Counted from the stretch's first letter, positions 35,594-44,771 are shown. The stretch: DNA of 64,000 nt from Kribbella sandramycini (GCF_013131805.1 NZ_JABJRC010000004.1:1-64000), one strand, 5' to 3'. Made by a program: numbers and translations. The notes: generated by a model not told the origin, from the sequence alone.

Positions 35594-35970
35594 GGCGGCG
35601 CCCGCGGGTCTCACTGTGGACACTGCGCATCATCCTGGTGCTCCACACGATCGCAATCTGCTCACAGCCGATCATGGCCGGCTACTTCCTGGCCGGTGAA
35701 GTCGATGCGATGAATCTGCACAGCCCGATCGGCTCCACGCTCTGGCTGCTGGGCATCGTCCAACTGCTCGCCGCAGGCGCCTACTGGCTCCGCGGCGGCG
35801 GCCCGTACCCAACGCTGTGGTCAGCCGTGCTCTGCGTCGCGGAGTTCGTCCAGATCACCTTCGGCTACCTACAGAACTTCGCCGTCCACGTTCCGCTCGG
35901 TACGGCGATCGTCGTCATCGCGGTGTGGATGACCGTCCGGTCCTTCCGCCGCCAGGAGGTCACTCGATGA
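35590..35970 (+). CDS. Small four-helix membrane protein, tri-histidine family (copy 2)
   Basis: 126 residues. Same layout as copy 1: VLHTIAICSQP, HSPIG, AEFVQITFGY and VHVPLG. Sequence identity outside these motifs is low, so the duplication is old. Stop overlaps the start of the multicopper oxidase, making a three-gene translationally coupled unit. Confidence 0.75.
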   Translation: MRRRPRVSLWTLRIILVLHTIAICSQPIMAGYFLAGEVDAMNLHSPIGSTLWLLGIVQLLAAGAYWLRGGGPYPTLWSAVLCVAEFVQITFGYLQNFAVHVPLGTAIVVIAVWMTVRSFRRQEVTR

Positions 35971-37463
35971 AGCTGTCTCGCCGCGGGTTTCTAGCAGTCA
36001 CCGGCGCAGCCACGCTGGCCGGCTGCGGCCTGGACGCATCACCCGGGCAGTCAGGTGAACTGCTACGCAGCAAGGCGAAACTGCCCACCCCGTTCACTGT
36101 CCCGCTGCCGATCCCGCCGACGAAGAAGCCGACATCGCCCGGCCGCTACCGCGTCGTGCAACGCAAAGCCCGCTTGGAGATCTTGCCGGGCCTGAAGACA
36201 GAGGTGCTCGGTTACGACGGCCTGTTCCCCGGACCGACCTTCGACGTCCGCAGCGGACAGACCACTGTCATCGAGCAGGTCAACGAACTCGACGTACCGA
36301 CCGCAGTGCACCTGCACGGCGGCCATACGCCCGCAGCGAGCGACGGCTGGCCACTAGACCTGCTGATGCCGCCAGGCGGGCATCACGACCACGGTCACCA
36401 CAGCATGGGCGGTGGCGATGTGAAGACCGGCAGCCGCCTCTACACCTATCCGAACGCGCAGCGCGCCGCCACGCTCTGGTACCACGACCACCGGATGGAC
36501 TACACCGCTCCACAGGTCTACCGCGGCCTGTTCGGTCTGCACCTCATCCGGGACGCCGAAGAGGACAAACTGTCACTCCCGGCCGGAGAGCGCGAAATCC
36601 CACTGGTGATCGCGGATCGGGCATTCGACGAGGACGGGTCGTTCATCTACCCAGCCGCACCGGACCGACCAGGTGTCGAGTCGAAGTACATGGAAGGCGT
36701 CATCGGCGACGTGACGCTGGTGAACGGAGCGCCCTGGCCGATACACGAGGTGGACGCCGTCCGCTATCGACTCCGGATCCTCAACGCAGCCAATGCCCGT
36801 CGCTACGAGCTCGCCTTCGACCACGGGCCGGCCAAGTTCACTCAGATCGGTAGCGACGGCGGTCTGCTCGGCGCACCGGTCGACCACGAGACGCTGCTGA
36901 TCGCACCGGCTGAGCGCTTCGACGTCATCGTCGATTTCTCCGCGTACCAGCCGGGTGATGAGGTCACTCTGGTCAATCGGCTCGACCGCAACGCCCCTGT
37001 ACTGCGTTTCAAGGTCGCTCGCCGCGCTGCCGACGACAGCCACATTCCAGCGCGGCTGTCGACGTACGCCGCTGTGGAGCCACCAGCCGGCGCCGTACGA
37101 CGGCTGTGGCGTTTCCGGCGCGGCTCCGCCGGCGGACACCAGGGCTGGACGATCAACGGCAAGGCCTTCGACCCGGTGCGAATGCAGGCCCAGGTGCGGC
37201 TCGGCGAGTACGAGATCTGGTCGTTCGTCACCGACGTCCACCACCCGGTGCACGTCCACCTGGCGCCGTTCCAGGTGCTGAGCCGCCGCGGCGGCGACCC
37301 CGGCCCGTACGACGGCGGCTGGAAGGACACCGTCGACGTCCGGCCGGCCGAGGTCGTCGAGGTGCTGGTCAGGTTCAGCGCGCACAAGGGGAAGTACCTG
37401 ATCCACTGCCACAACCTCGAACACGAGGACATGGCGATGATGGCCGGTTTCGAGACGATCTGA
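35967..37463 (+). CDS. Tat-exported multicopper oxidase lipoprotein
   Basis: 498 residues from the ATG at 35967. Tat motif SRRGFLAVTG and lipobox LAGC with the Cys near 20. All copper sites visible: HLHGGH and WYHDH (type 2/3), HPVHVHLAPF (type 1/2/3) and HCHNLEHEDMAMM (type 1 with axial Met). Layout is like CotA/laccase enzymes, oxidising metals, phenols or bilirubin-like compounds while reducing oxygen to water. A His-rich loop GGHHDHGHHSMGGG near residues 135-148 is unusual and may bind extra copper. Confidence 0.93.
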   Translation: MKLSRRGFLAVTGAATLAGCGLDASPGQSGELLRSKAKLPTPFTVPLPIPPTKKPTSPGRYRVVQRKARLEILPGLKTEVLGYDGLFPGPTFDVRSGQTTVIEQVNELDVPTAVHLHGGHTPAASDGWPLDLLMPPGGHHDHGHHSMGGGDVKTGSRLYTYPNAQRAATLWYHDHRMDYTAPQVYRGLFGLHLIRDAEEDKLSLPAGEREIPLVIADRAFDEDGSFIYPAAPDRPGVESKYMEGVIGDVTLVNGAPWPIHEVDAVRYRLRILNAANARRYELAFDHGPAKFTQIGSDGGLLGAPVDHETLLIAPAERFDVIVDFSAYQPGDEVTLVNRLDRNAPVLRFKVARRAADDSHIPARLSTYAAVEPPAGAVRRLWRFRRGSAGGHQGWTINGKAFDPVRMQAQVRLGEYEIWSFVTDVHHPVHVHLAPFQVLSRRGGDPGPYDGGWKDTVDVRPAEVVEVLVRFSAHKGKYLIHCHNLEHEDMAMMAGFETI

Positions 37464-37467
37464 CCCC

Positions 37468-37512
37468 TTGACGCCGGGTGCAGCCCTTCCCTATATTCAA
37501 CACATCGGTTGA
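37468..37512 (+). promoter_or_regulatory. Near-consensus promoter with overlapping operator for the ArsR/SRPBCC operon
   Basis: TTGACG (37468-37473), 18-bp spacer, TATATT (37492-37497). Immediately downstream TCAAC-N6-GTTGA (37497-37512) is an inverted repeat covering the expected start point, and GTTGAT recurs at 37524. This fits autorepression by the ArsR-type regulator. Confidence 0.7.
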
Positions 37513-37533
37513 TCAAGGGAATGGTTGATAAAG

Positions 37534-37872
37534 ATGTCAGTTGCCGAGGACCAGCTCGATCGGGCCTTCGCCGCACTCGGCGATCCGGTCCGGCGGGCGA
37601 TGATCGCGCGGCTGTCGCGCGGTCCGGCCACCGTCAACGAGCTCGCCGAGCCCTTCCCGATCACCAAACAGGCGGTCTCGCGGCACATCCAGGTGCTCGA
37701 GGCCGCCGGGCTGATCACCCGGACCCGCGACGGCCAGCGCCGTCCGTGTCACCTGGTGCCGGCCGCCCTCGAAGCACTGACCAGCTGGATCGACGAGTAC
37801 CGGCTGGAGACCGAGCGCCGCTTCCGTCGCCTGGACGCGGTCCTGCAGAGCGTGAAGGAGCAAGAGCAATGA
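37534..37872 (+). CDS. ArsR-family regulator of an SRPBCC operon
   Basis: 112 residues from the ATG at 37534 (a TTG at 37525 is possible). Winged HTH: FAALGDPVRRAMIARLSRG, KQAVSRHIQVLEAAGLITRTRDGQRRPCHL. Matches the ArsR branch that pairs with AHSA1/SRPBCC proteins. Stop overlaps the SRPBCC start. Confidence 0.92.
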   Translation: MSVAEDQLDRAFAALGDPVRRAMIARLSRGPATVNELAEPFPITKQAVSRHIQVLEAAGLITRTRDGQRRPCHLVPAALEALTSWIDEYRLETERRFRRLDAVLQSVKEQEQ

Positions 37873-38336
37873 GCACAACGATCAACACCCCCGCCGGTAC
37901 GCCGTTCGTCGAGGTCACCCGTGAGTTCGACGCCACTCCGGCCCAGCTGTTCAAGGTGATGACCAGCAAGGAGCTGCTGGGTCAGTGGCTCGGCCCGCGC
38001 GACCTGGAGGCCGAGATCCAGGAGTACGACGTCCGGCCGGGCGGGGCTTACCGCTACATCCACCGCGACGCCGACGGCGAGTACGCGTTCCGCGGCGTCT
38101 TCCACAGCGTCGAGCAGGACAAGATGGTCATCCAGACCTTCGAGTGGGAAGGACTGCCGGGCGAGGTGTGCATCGAGAAGATGACACTGGAGCCGACCGA
38201 GACCGGTGTGCTGCTCCGCCAGCGCTCCGTCTTCCCGAGCGTCGAGGGCCGGGACATGTCGGTGGAGTACGGCATGGCCGACGGCATCAACGACTCGATG
38301 GACCGCCTGGCCGAGCTGGTCGCCAAGGAGAGCTGA
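37869..38336 (+). CDS. SRPBCC (AHSA1-like) ligand-binding protein
   Basis: 155 residues, START-like helix-grip fold: VTREFDATPAQLFKVMTSKELLGQWLGP, then RPGGAYRYIHRD and FRGVFHSVEQDKMVIQTFEWEG. Binds small hydrophobic ligands in a central cavity; physiological ligand unknown. Second gene of the operon. Confidence 0.92.
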   Translation: MSTTINTPAGTPFVEVTREFDATPAQLFKVMTSKELLGQWLGPRDLEAEIQEYDVRPGGAYRYIHRDADGEYAFRGVFHSVEQDKMVIQTFEWEGLPGEVCIEKMTLEPTETGVLLRQRSVFPSVEGRDMSVEYGMADGINDSMDRLAELVAKES

Positions 38337-38339
38337 CGG

Positions 38340-38945
38340 ATGAGCAGCGTCGTCGTCGACATCTCCGTCTCGCTGGACGGTTACGTCACCGGTCCGAACG
38401 CCGGTCTGACCAACGGGCTCGGTGACGGCGGTCTGGCCTTGCACGACTGGGTTTTCCACGGCACGGACGCCGACCGCGCCATTCTGGACGCCTCGTTCGC
38501 CCAGACCGGCGCGGTCATCCAAGGCCGGAACCTCTTCGACATCATCGACGGCCCGGAGGGCTGGAGTGACGACATGGGGTACGGCGCCAAGCCGACCGGT
38601 GAGGTGAACGCACCGATCTTCGTCGTCACCCACTCCGCGCCTGAGAAGACCAGACTGGGCGACCGGTTCCACTTCGTCGACAGCCCAGCAGAAGCGGTCG
38701 CCCAGGCTCGCGCAGCCGCCGGCGATCAGGACGTCGTCGTCATGGGCGGCGGCGACATCTGCCACCAGATGCTTGCCACCGGCCTGGCCGACGTACTGCG
38801 GCTGCATGTGACACCCGTCGTCCTCGGAAACGGCACGCGCCTCTTCCCAGCCGAGCCGTCCGCTGCGGTCACTCTGACACTGACGGACGCCGTATCGACG
38901 CCGTCCGCACAGCACCTCACCTACGCGGTCGTCCGCCATGGGTAG
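38340..38945 (+). CDS. RibD C-terminal/dihydrofolate-reductase-like protein (1)
   Basis: 201 residues with the DHFR-like fold used by RibD reductases: SVSLDGYVTGPN, AVIQGRNLFDI, VVVMGGGDICHQML, LRLHVTPVVLGNGTRLF. The NADPH loop is kept. Such orphan members reduce unknown substrates. Starts three bases after the SRPBCC stop. Confidence 0.9.
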   Translation: MSSVVVDISVSLDGYVTGPNAGLTNGLGDGGLALHDWVFHGTDADRAILDASFAQTGAVIQGRNLFDIIDGPEGWSDDMGYGAKPTGEVNAPIFVVTHSAPEKTRLGDRFHFVDSPAEAVAQARAAAGDQDVVVMGGGDICHQMLATGLADVLRLHVTPVVLGNGTRLFPAEPSAAVTLTLTDAVSTPSAQHLTYAVVRHG

Positions 38946-39522
38946 CGTCATCGCCTCCGCAGTCGTCTCCCTGGACGGCTTCATTGCTGACCCTGATGAC
39001 GGCGTCGGCCCCCTCTTCGACTGGTACCACAACGGCCCGGTCGAGGTCTACGGCACCGACCAGAGCCGCCCGTTCCACGTCAGCCAAGCCAGCGCCGACT
39101 ACCTCAACGACACCTGGCCGAACGTCCGTGTCTGCATCATCGGACGCCGCCTCTTCGACCTGACCAACGGCTGGCACGGCGTCCCCGCCGTCGGCGACCA
39201 CGTCATCGTCGTCACCCACCAGCCACCCACCGACTGGCCCTTCCCCGACGCCCCCTTCACCTTCGCCACCAGCATCGAAGAGGCAGTCACCCAAGCCCGC
39301 CACCGCGCCGGCGACGGCGACATCTCCATCACCGGCGGCAACCTCACCGGCCAAGCCCTGACGGCCGGCCTGGTCGACGAAATCGCCTACAACCTCGCCC
39401 CGGTCCTCCTAGGCGCCGGCCGCCGCTTCTTCGACACCTACACCGGCCCCCAACGCCTCCTCGACAACCCCCGCGTCGTCCAAGGCAACCGAGTCACCCA
39501 CCTGCACTACCGCCTCAGTTGA
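38938..39522 (+). CDS. RibD C-terminal/dihydrofolate-reductase-like protein (2)
   Basis: 194 residues, same family as the preceding gene, overlapping it by eight bases: VVSLDGFIADPDDGVGPLFDWY, IGRRLFDL, DISITGGNLTGQAL, APVLLGAGRRFF. The strong C-rich codon bias toward its end matches the operon's end. Probably a diverged duplicate with another substrate. Confidence 0.9.
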   Translation: MGSVIASAVVSLDGFIADPDDGVGPLFDWYHNGPVEVYGTDQSRPFHVSQASADYLNDTWPNVRVCIIGRRLFDLTNGWHGVPAVGDHVIVVTHQPPTDWPFPDAPFTFATSIEEAVTQARHRAGDGDISITGGNLTGQALTAGLVDEIAYNLAPVLLGAGRRFFDTYTGPQRLLDNPRVVQGNRVTHLHYRLS

Positions 39523-40157
39523 GGGTGGTCGGCGATTACTGTGCGGGAGCCGGGTTCGATTTCGGTGAAGCCGGCGTCTTGGACTACGGGGAGCGCAGTT
39601 TGGAGTAGCTGGGACCAGTGGGCGGGGTTGGTTCGGCGGACGGCCAGGGGGAAGGCGGCGGTGGCCCATTCCTTGCGGTGGAGGGGTGTGAGGGCCAGCC
39701 AGGTGAGGTGGGCGCCGTGGCCTACTTGGGCCATGGTTTTGCCGCTGGACATGTTCAGGGCCGGGTTGATCCAGAGGACGGGGACGCCGGGGTGTGGGAC
39801 GGCGGGCGCGGTCGGTTGGTCGAAGTCGGTGCCGGTGACCTGCAGTTTGGCGAGGTCCTTGGGGACTGCGTCCAGTGGGACCGGTGGGAAGACTCTGACC
39901 TCGGCGGTGCCGCAGGTGACGGTGAGGTTGGGGAGGGCATCGGTGCGGGCCCATTCGGCGCCGCGGGCGCGGCGAACCACCTTGCGGATCCGGTGGTCCT
40001 GCCAGGCGGCCATGGCGGCTGCCCACTCGCCCTCACCGGTTGAGCGGTCGTCGGCGAGGATCGCGAGTACCGCGGCCGCTGCGGCCTCCAGAGCATCGGT
40101 CTGCTCCGGACGGGCGTTCTTCTCGACGCGAATGACCAGAGTAAGGACGTGCTCCAC
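39507..40157 (-). CDS. Peptidyl-tRNA hydrolase 2 (PTH2) family protein
   Basis: 216 residues from GTG at 40157; longer frames upstream run antisense through thyA and are not real. PTH2 core: VIRVEKNARPEQTDALEAAAAAVLA, then GKTMAQVGHGAHLTW with the conserved Lys/Gln/His segment. The middle (~40-120) is an insertion typical of actinobacterial members. Releases peptides or D-amino acids from tRNA, judging from the family. Divergent from thyA. Confidence 0.8.
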   Translation of the reverse strand: MEHVLTLVIRVEKNARPEQTDALEAAAAAVLAILADDRSTGEGEWAAAMAAWQDHRIRKVVRRARGAEWARTDALPNLTVTCGTAEVRVFPPVPLDAVPKDLAKLQVTGTDFDQPTAPAVPHPGVPVLWINPALNMSSGKTMAQVGHGAHLTWLALTPLHRKEWATAAFPLAVRRTNPAHWSQLLQTALPVVQDAGFTEIEPGSRTVIADHPQLRR

Positions 40158-40190
40158 GGGACCGAGTCTGTCAGGGAGTAGGTTGGCGAC

Positions 40191-40982
40191 ATGCAGCAGT
40201 ACCTCGATCTCCTCAGGCATGTGCTCGACCACGGGACCGAGAAAGGGGACCGGACGGGGACGGGCACGCTGAGTGTTTTCGGCTACCAGTCGCGCTACGA
40301 CCTGCGTGCGGGCTTCCCGGCTGTGACCACGAAGAAGCTGCACCTGCGGTCCGTGTTCGGCGAGCTGATCTGGTTCCTCAGCGGCTCGACCAACATCAAG
40401 TGGCTGCACGAGAACAACATCAAGATCTGGGACGAGTGGGCGGACGCCGACGGCGAGCTGGGCCCGGTCTACGGCTACCAGTGGCGGTCCTGGCCGACTC
40501 CGGACGGTCGGCACGTCGACCAGATCGGTGCGGTCGTGGAGTCCATCAAGAACAACCCGAACTCGCGCCGCCACCTCGTCAGTGCGTGGAACGTCGCGGA
40601 CGTCGACGACATGGCGCTGCCGCCCTGTCACACGATGTTCCAGTTCTACGTCGCGGACGGCCGGCTGTCCTGCCAGCTGTACCAGCGGTCGGCCGACATC
40701 TTCCTCGGCGTCCCGTTCAACATCGCCTCGTACGCGCTGCTCACCCACATGGTCGCGCAGCAGACCGGCCTCGAGGTGGGCGACTTCGTCCACACCCTCG
40801 GTGATGCGCACCTCTACCTGAACCACCTCGACCAGGCGAAGCTCCAGCTCACCCGCGAGCCCCGCCCGCTCCCGACGCTGCAGCTCGCCCAGCGCGACTC
40901 GATCGACTCCTACGAGATCGCCGACATCGAGCTGGTCGGCTACGACCCGCATCCGACGATCAAGGCGCCCATCGCGGTATGA
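40191..40982 (+). CDS. thyA: Thymidylate synthase
   Basis: 263 residues, canonical ThyA. Catalytic Cys in LPPCHTMFQFYV, phosphate-binding RRH and QRSADIFLGVPFNIASY, C-terminal IKAPIAV. Makes dTMP from dUMP with methylene-tetrahydrofolate. Overlaps folA by four bases. Confidence 0.97.
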   Translation: MQQYLDLLRHVLDHGTEKGDRTGTGTLSVFGYQSRYDLRAGFPAVTTKKLHLRSVFGELIWFLSGSTNIKWLHENNIKIWDEWADADGELGPVYGYQWRSWPTPDGRHVDQIGAVVESIKNNPNSRRHLVSAWNVADVDDMALPPCHTMFQFYVADGRLSCQLYQRSADIFLGVPFNIASYALLTHMVAQQTGLEVGDFVHTLGDAHLYLNHLDQAKLQLTREPRPLPTLQLAQRDSIDSYEIADIELVGYDPHPTIKAPIAV

Positions 40983-41434
40983 GTGTCATTCTGATCGCCG
41001 CGGTCGGCGCCAACGGCGTCATCGGGCGCGACAACGACCTGCCCTGGCGGATCCGTGCGGACCTGCAGCACTTCAAAGAGCTCACGCTGGGCCACACGCT
41101 CGTCATGGGCCGCAAGACGTACGACTCGATCGGCCGTCCGCTGCCCGGACGCCGTACAGTCGTCGTCACCCGCCAGCCGGAGTGGTCCGCCGACGGCGTC
41201 GACGTCGTCCACTCGCTGGAAGCAGCCCTGGAGTACGACGGTGACCTGTACGTCGCCGGCGGCGGCGACATCTACCGTCAGGCCCTCCCGTACGCCGACC
41301 GCCTCGAACTGACCGAGGTCGACCAGTCCCCCGCCGGCGACGTCACCTTCCCGCCGTTCGATCCCACGGACTGGACCGAAACCGCCCGCGACCCCCACCC
41401 CGGCTTCACCTTCGTCAGCTACGCGCGTCGCTGA
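40979..41434 (+). CDS. folA: Dihydrofolate reductase
   Basis: 151 residues. GRDNDLPWRIRADLQHFKELTLGHTLVMGRKTYDS is the folate/NADPH core; GGGDIYRQALPYADRLELTEV follows. Regenerates tetrahydrofolate used up by ThyA; translationally coupled to it. Confidence 0.97.
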   Translation: MSVILIAAVGANGVIGRDNDLPWRIRADLQHFKELTLGHTLVMGRKTYDSIGRPLPGRRTVVVTRQPEWSADGVDVVHSLEAALEYDGDLYVAGGGDIYRQALPYADRLELTEVDQSPAGDVTFPPFDPTDWTETARDPHPGFTFVSYARR

Positions 41435-41473
41435 CCCGGCAACGACTACGCAACGACACCACACACTGGGCCG

Positions 41474-41499
41474 GGAACCGCGTAGATTGTGTGCGCGTC
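41474..41499 (+). promoter_or_regulatory. Possible ECF-sigma promoter of the PknG signalling cassette
   Basis: GGAAC (41474-41478), 17 bp, CGTC (41496-41499), resembling envelope-stress ECF sigma promoters of actinobacteria. It is 63 bases before the first gene. Confidence 0.4.
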
Positions 41500-41561
41500 A
41501 CGGAGGTGACAGCGCGCGAGGCAGGGGGACGTCTCGCGAAGGCCACCGGAGGGGAACGACG

Positions 41562-42854
41562 ATGACCGAAGCCGACAACACCGCAGGTGCAGCGGAAACC
41601 GGAGCTGCGCAGGCTGCGGCGCCAGCAGGTGCGCAGCAGGCCATGTCGCCGCTGCAGCCGCCCACAGCGACCGCTCCGGGTCTGATACTGACCGCTCCGC
41701 CCGCATCACAGCCAGTAGCCGCTACTGCGGCGCCCAGCCTGGCCCCTGCGGTCGACGCGGCGGCGCTGCCGGGTCTGGACGCGAAGGTCGACACGTTCCT
41801 GACCTCTCTGATGACTGCGGAACCGCGGTCGCCGGAGTTCGCCGCGAAGGCCAGTGACGTCCGCAGCATGGGCGACCAGGACATCCGGTCGGCTGCCGAG
41901 AGCTCCAACCGGTTGCTGCAGCAGCCGGTCAAGGCGCTGCAGAGCGGCGGCCTGTCGGAGGGGTCCACCGTCGGCAAGACGTTGCTCGACCTGCGGCGCA
42001 CCGTCGAGGACCTGGACCCGAAGGGCGCCACCGGGCCGAAGAAGCTGCTCGGAATGATCCCGTTCGGCGACAAGATCGAGGACTACTTCCGCAAGTACCA
42101 GAGCGCGCAAACGCACCTCGAAGGCATTCTGCACTCGCTGCGCAACGGCCAGGACGAGCTGGGCAAGGACAACGCGGCACTGAACCTGGAGAAGCAGAAC
42201 CTCTGGGACGCGATGACCCGGCTGAACCAGTACGTGTACGTCGCCGAGCGGCTCGACGCGCGGCTGTCCGCAGCGATCGCGGAGCTGGAGACGACGAACC
42301 CGGACAAGGCCAAGGCGTTCCGTGAGGACGTGCTGTTCTACGTCCGGCAGAAGCACCAGGACCTGCTCACCCAGCTCGCCGTGTCGATCCAGAACTACCT
42401 GGCCATCGACATCGTGATCAAGAACAACATCGAGCTGATCAAGGGCGTGGACCGCGCGTCGACGACCACTGTCTCGGCGCTGCGGACCGCTGTCATAGTC
42501 GCGCAGGCGCTGGGCAACCAGAAGCTGGTGCTGGACCAGATCACCGCGCTGAACACCACCACCAGCGGCATGATCGAACGCACGTCGCAGATGCTCCGCG
42601 ACAACTCGGTGGCGATCCAGCAGCAGGCCGCATCGGCGACGATCGGGCTGCCGCAACTGCAGGCGGCGTTCGCGAACATCTACGCGACCATGGACGCGAT
42701 CGACACGTTCAAGTCCGAGGCGCTGGACAACATGGCCGCCACCATCGGCACCCTCGAGAACGAGGTGACCAAGTCGCGCAGCTACCTGGACCGGGTCGCC
42801 CAGCAGAACCAGCAGGTCGTCCACGGCAGCCTCGACCTGAACCTGGGTCGCTGA
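41562..42854 (+). CDS. TelA-like toxic-anion-resistance family protein
   Basis: 430 residues from the ATG at 41562 with GGAGGGG upstream. The first ~85 residues are Ala/Pro/Thr-rich and disordered. The rest is a long all-alpha TelA domain (DLRRTVEDLDPKG, FFRKYQSAQTHLEGILHSLRNGQDEL, IKNNIELIKGVDRASTTTVSALRTAV). The family is named for tellurite resistance but its mechanism is unresolved. First gene of the ten-gene signalling set. Confidence 0.88.
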   Translation: MTEADNTAGAAETGAAQAAAPAGAQQAMSPLQPPTATAPGLILTAPPASQPVAATAAPSLAPAVDAAALPGLDAKVDTFLTSLMTAEPRSPEFAAKASDVRSMGDQDIRSAAESSNRLLQQPVKALQSGGLSEGSTVGKTLLDLRRTVEDLDPKGATGPKKLLGMIPFGDKIEDYFRKYQSAQTHLEGILHSLRNGQDELGKDNAALNLEKQNLWDAMTRLNQYVYVAERLDARLSAAIAELETTNPDKAKAFREDVLFYVRQKHQDLLTQLAVSIQNYLAIDIVIKNNIELIKGVDRASTTTVSALRTAVIVAQALGNQKLVLDQITALNTTTSGMIERTSQMLRDNSVAIQQQAASATIGLPQLQAAFANIYATMDAIDTFKSEALDNMAATIGTLENEVTKSRSYLDRVAQQNQQVVHGSLDLNLGR

Positions 42855-42879
42855 ACACACACCGGTAGCGGGAGAACGT

Positions 42880-43452
42880 ATGGCACTGGGGGACTTCTTC
42901 GCGCGGCTGACCGGTCGCAAGGAGGAGCCCCCGCCTGCCCCGGGGCCGCGGGCGCCGACAACCGATGACCTGCTGGAGGCGCTCGTCCGCGTCGAGCAGC
43001 TGGTCGCGGACGGCGCCGTACCGGCGGTCGTGGCGTCGCGGGTGGGGCGCGTCGTCCGGACCGTGCGGGAGACCATCCCCCGGCTGGGCAACTTGGCCGG
43101 CAGCGCACAGGCGTACGCCGTGATGGCGACGGCCACCGACTACCTGCCGGAGGCCATCGGCGGGTACCTGCGGTTGCCGCGCCAGTGGGCCGACACCCGG
43201 CCGGTGGACCGCGGCAAGACCTCGCTGATGATCCTGATCGACCAGCTGGACCTGCTGGGCTCGACGATGGACAAAGTGTTCGACGCGGTGAACCGGGCGG
43301 ACGCGGCCGCACTGATCGCCCATGGCCGGTTCCTGCAAGAGAAGTTCGGAACGCCGTCCACTGGCGGATCCTTGGCCCTCGGTCCGACCCAGTCGACACC
43401 ACCACCGGACACCGGACCACTCCAACCACCACCAGGACGAGGAGCGTCATGA
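42880..43452 (+). CDS. Helical partner protein between TelA and AAA ATPase
   Basis: 190 residues: a charged N-terminus, a helical core (LLEALVRVEQLVADGAVPAVVASRVGRVVRTVRETIPRL, LMILIDQLDLLGSTMDKVFDAV) and a Pro/Thr-rich tail. In other bacteria TelA often has a small XpaC-like partner; similarity here is in context and helical character, not firm motifs. Its stop overlaps the AAA gene start. Confidence 0.7.
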   Translation: MALGDFFARLTGRKEEPPPAPGPRAPTTDDLLEALVRVEQLVADGAVPAVVASRVGRVVRTVRETIPRLGNLAGSAQAYAVMATATDYLPEAIGGYLRLPRQWADTRPVDRGKTSLMILIDQLDLLGSTMDKVFDAVNRADAAALIAHGRFLQEKFGTPSTGGSLALGPTQSTPPPDTGPLQPPPGRGAS

Positions 43453-44771
43453 GCGCCAAGGGGGGACTCGACGAGACGCTGAGCACGCTGGTGGCAGTAG
43501 CCACCCGCGCCGGCGTCGCGGCGGATCGCGCGCGAGCGGAGGCATTGTCGCTGGCTGCCGCGCTGGCGGAGTCCGCGCCGGGCGCACCGGCTGATTGGGC
43601 CAAGGTGAGCCCCGGTGCGACCACACAGGATTTCTTCGACGCCGCCGTCCGCGGACGGCGCTGGCGGGGCGCGCCCACCGCCGTACTGACCGAGCTGGTC
43701 ACCGCAGGGTCGCCGGAGAAGGTTGCGTACGCCGAAGCGCTCGCCGAGGTCGCCTCGGCCGCATGCATGCTCGGTGAGCCGACAATGCGGGTAGTAGGTA
43801 ATGCGTCGGTCGCAGCAGCAGCCCAATTGCAGGCAGCAGGGGCACGGCCGGTGCAGGTCGGCGGGCCGACTCCAGCGGCTGCCGCTCCGGCGGTTGAGAC
43901 CGCAGAACAGCCAGCAGCGGTTGAAGATCCGGCGAAGAGCGTCGAAGAGCTGTTGGCCGAGTTGGACGCGCTGACCGGCTTGGGGACGGTCAAGCGCGAG
44001 GTGCACCGGCAGGTCGCGGTATTGCGGGTGGAGAAGCTCCGGACCGAAGCAGGTCTGAAGAGCCCGACCATCACGCGGCATCTGGTTTTCGTGGGGAACC
44101 CGGGGACCGGAAAGACCACAGTCGCGCGGCTGGTCAGTGGGATCTACAAGGCGCTCGGGCTGCTGTCCAAGGGGCAGCTGGTCGAGGTGGACCGTTCCGA
44201 GCTGGTGGCCGGGTATTTGGGGCAGACCGCGACCAAGACCGCCGAGGTGGTCGCGTCGGCGGCCGGTGGCGTGCTGTTCATCGACGAGGCGTACAGCCTG
44301 ACCGCGGGCGACCTCGGCGCCGACCAGTACGGGCGTGAGGCCGTGGACACGCTGGTCAAGGAGATGGAGGACCGGCGCGACGACCTGGTCGTCATCGTGG
44401 CCGGCTACCCCGAGCCGATGGAGACGTTCATCGCGGCCAACCCCGGGCTGGCCAGCCGGTTCCGGACGACGATCGCCTTCGACGACTACACCGACGACGA
44501 GCTGACCGACATCCTCACCGGCCTGGCCGACGGCGCGGACTACGAGCTGGTGCCCGCAGCGCTGGAGCGGTTCCACGAGATCCTCGTCGCGACGCCGCGG
44601 GGCCGTTCGTTCGGCAACGGCCGGTTCGCCCGCAACGTGCTCGAGGCCGCGATCGGCCGGCACGCCTGGCGGCTGCGCGACGTGACGGCACCCACGACCG
44701 ACGAGCTGCGTCAGATCCTCGCATCGGATCTGAGCGACGAACCAACTGAGCCTGAAGGAGAAGAGTCGTGA
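43449..44771 (+). CDS. CbxX/CfxQ-type AAA+ ATPase
   Basis: 440 residues. N-terminal ~155 residues are a helical adaptor region plus Ala/Pro linker. The AAA domain follows: Walker A GNPGTGKTT, Walker B GVLFIDEAYSL, GLASRFRTTIAF with the arginine finger, and a C-terminal lid (SFGNGRFARNVLEAAI). Same subfamily as Rubisco activase CbbX and ESX chaperone EccA. Likely remodels a partner protein of the cassette. ATGA-type overlaps on both sides. Confidence 0.9.
   Translation: MSAKGGLDETLSTLVAVATRAGVAADRARAEALSLAAALAESAPGAPADWAKVSPGATTQDFFDAAVRGRRWRGAPTAVLTELVTAGSPEKVAYAEALAEVASAACMLGEPTMRVVGNASVAAAAQLQAAGARPVQVGGPTPAAAAPAVETAEQPAAVEDPAKSVEELLAELDALTGLGTVKREVHRQVAVLRVEKLRTEAGLKSPTITRHLVFVGNPGTGKTTVARLVSGIYKALGLLSKGQLVEVDRSELVAGYLGQTATKTAEVVASAAGGVLFIDEAYSLTAGDLGADQYGREAVDTLVKEMEDRRDDLVVIVAGYPEPMETFIAANPGLASRFRTTIAFDDYTDDELTDILTGLADGADYELVPAALERFHEILVATPRGRSFGNGRFARNVLEAAIGRHAWRLRDVTAPTTDELRQILASDLSDEPTEPEGEES

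Noticed and set aside
39409..40026. Pro/Arg-rich frame opposite the second RibD-like gene and PTH2
   Set aside because: No homology-like pattern, conflicts with two real genes, typical third-position GC artefact.
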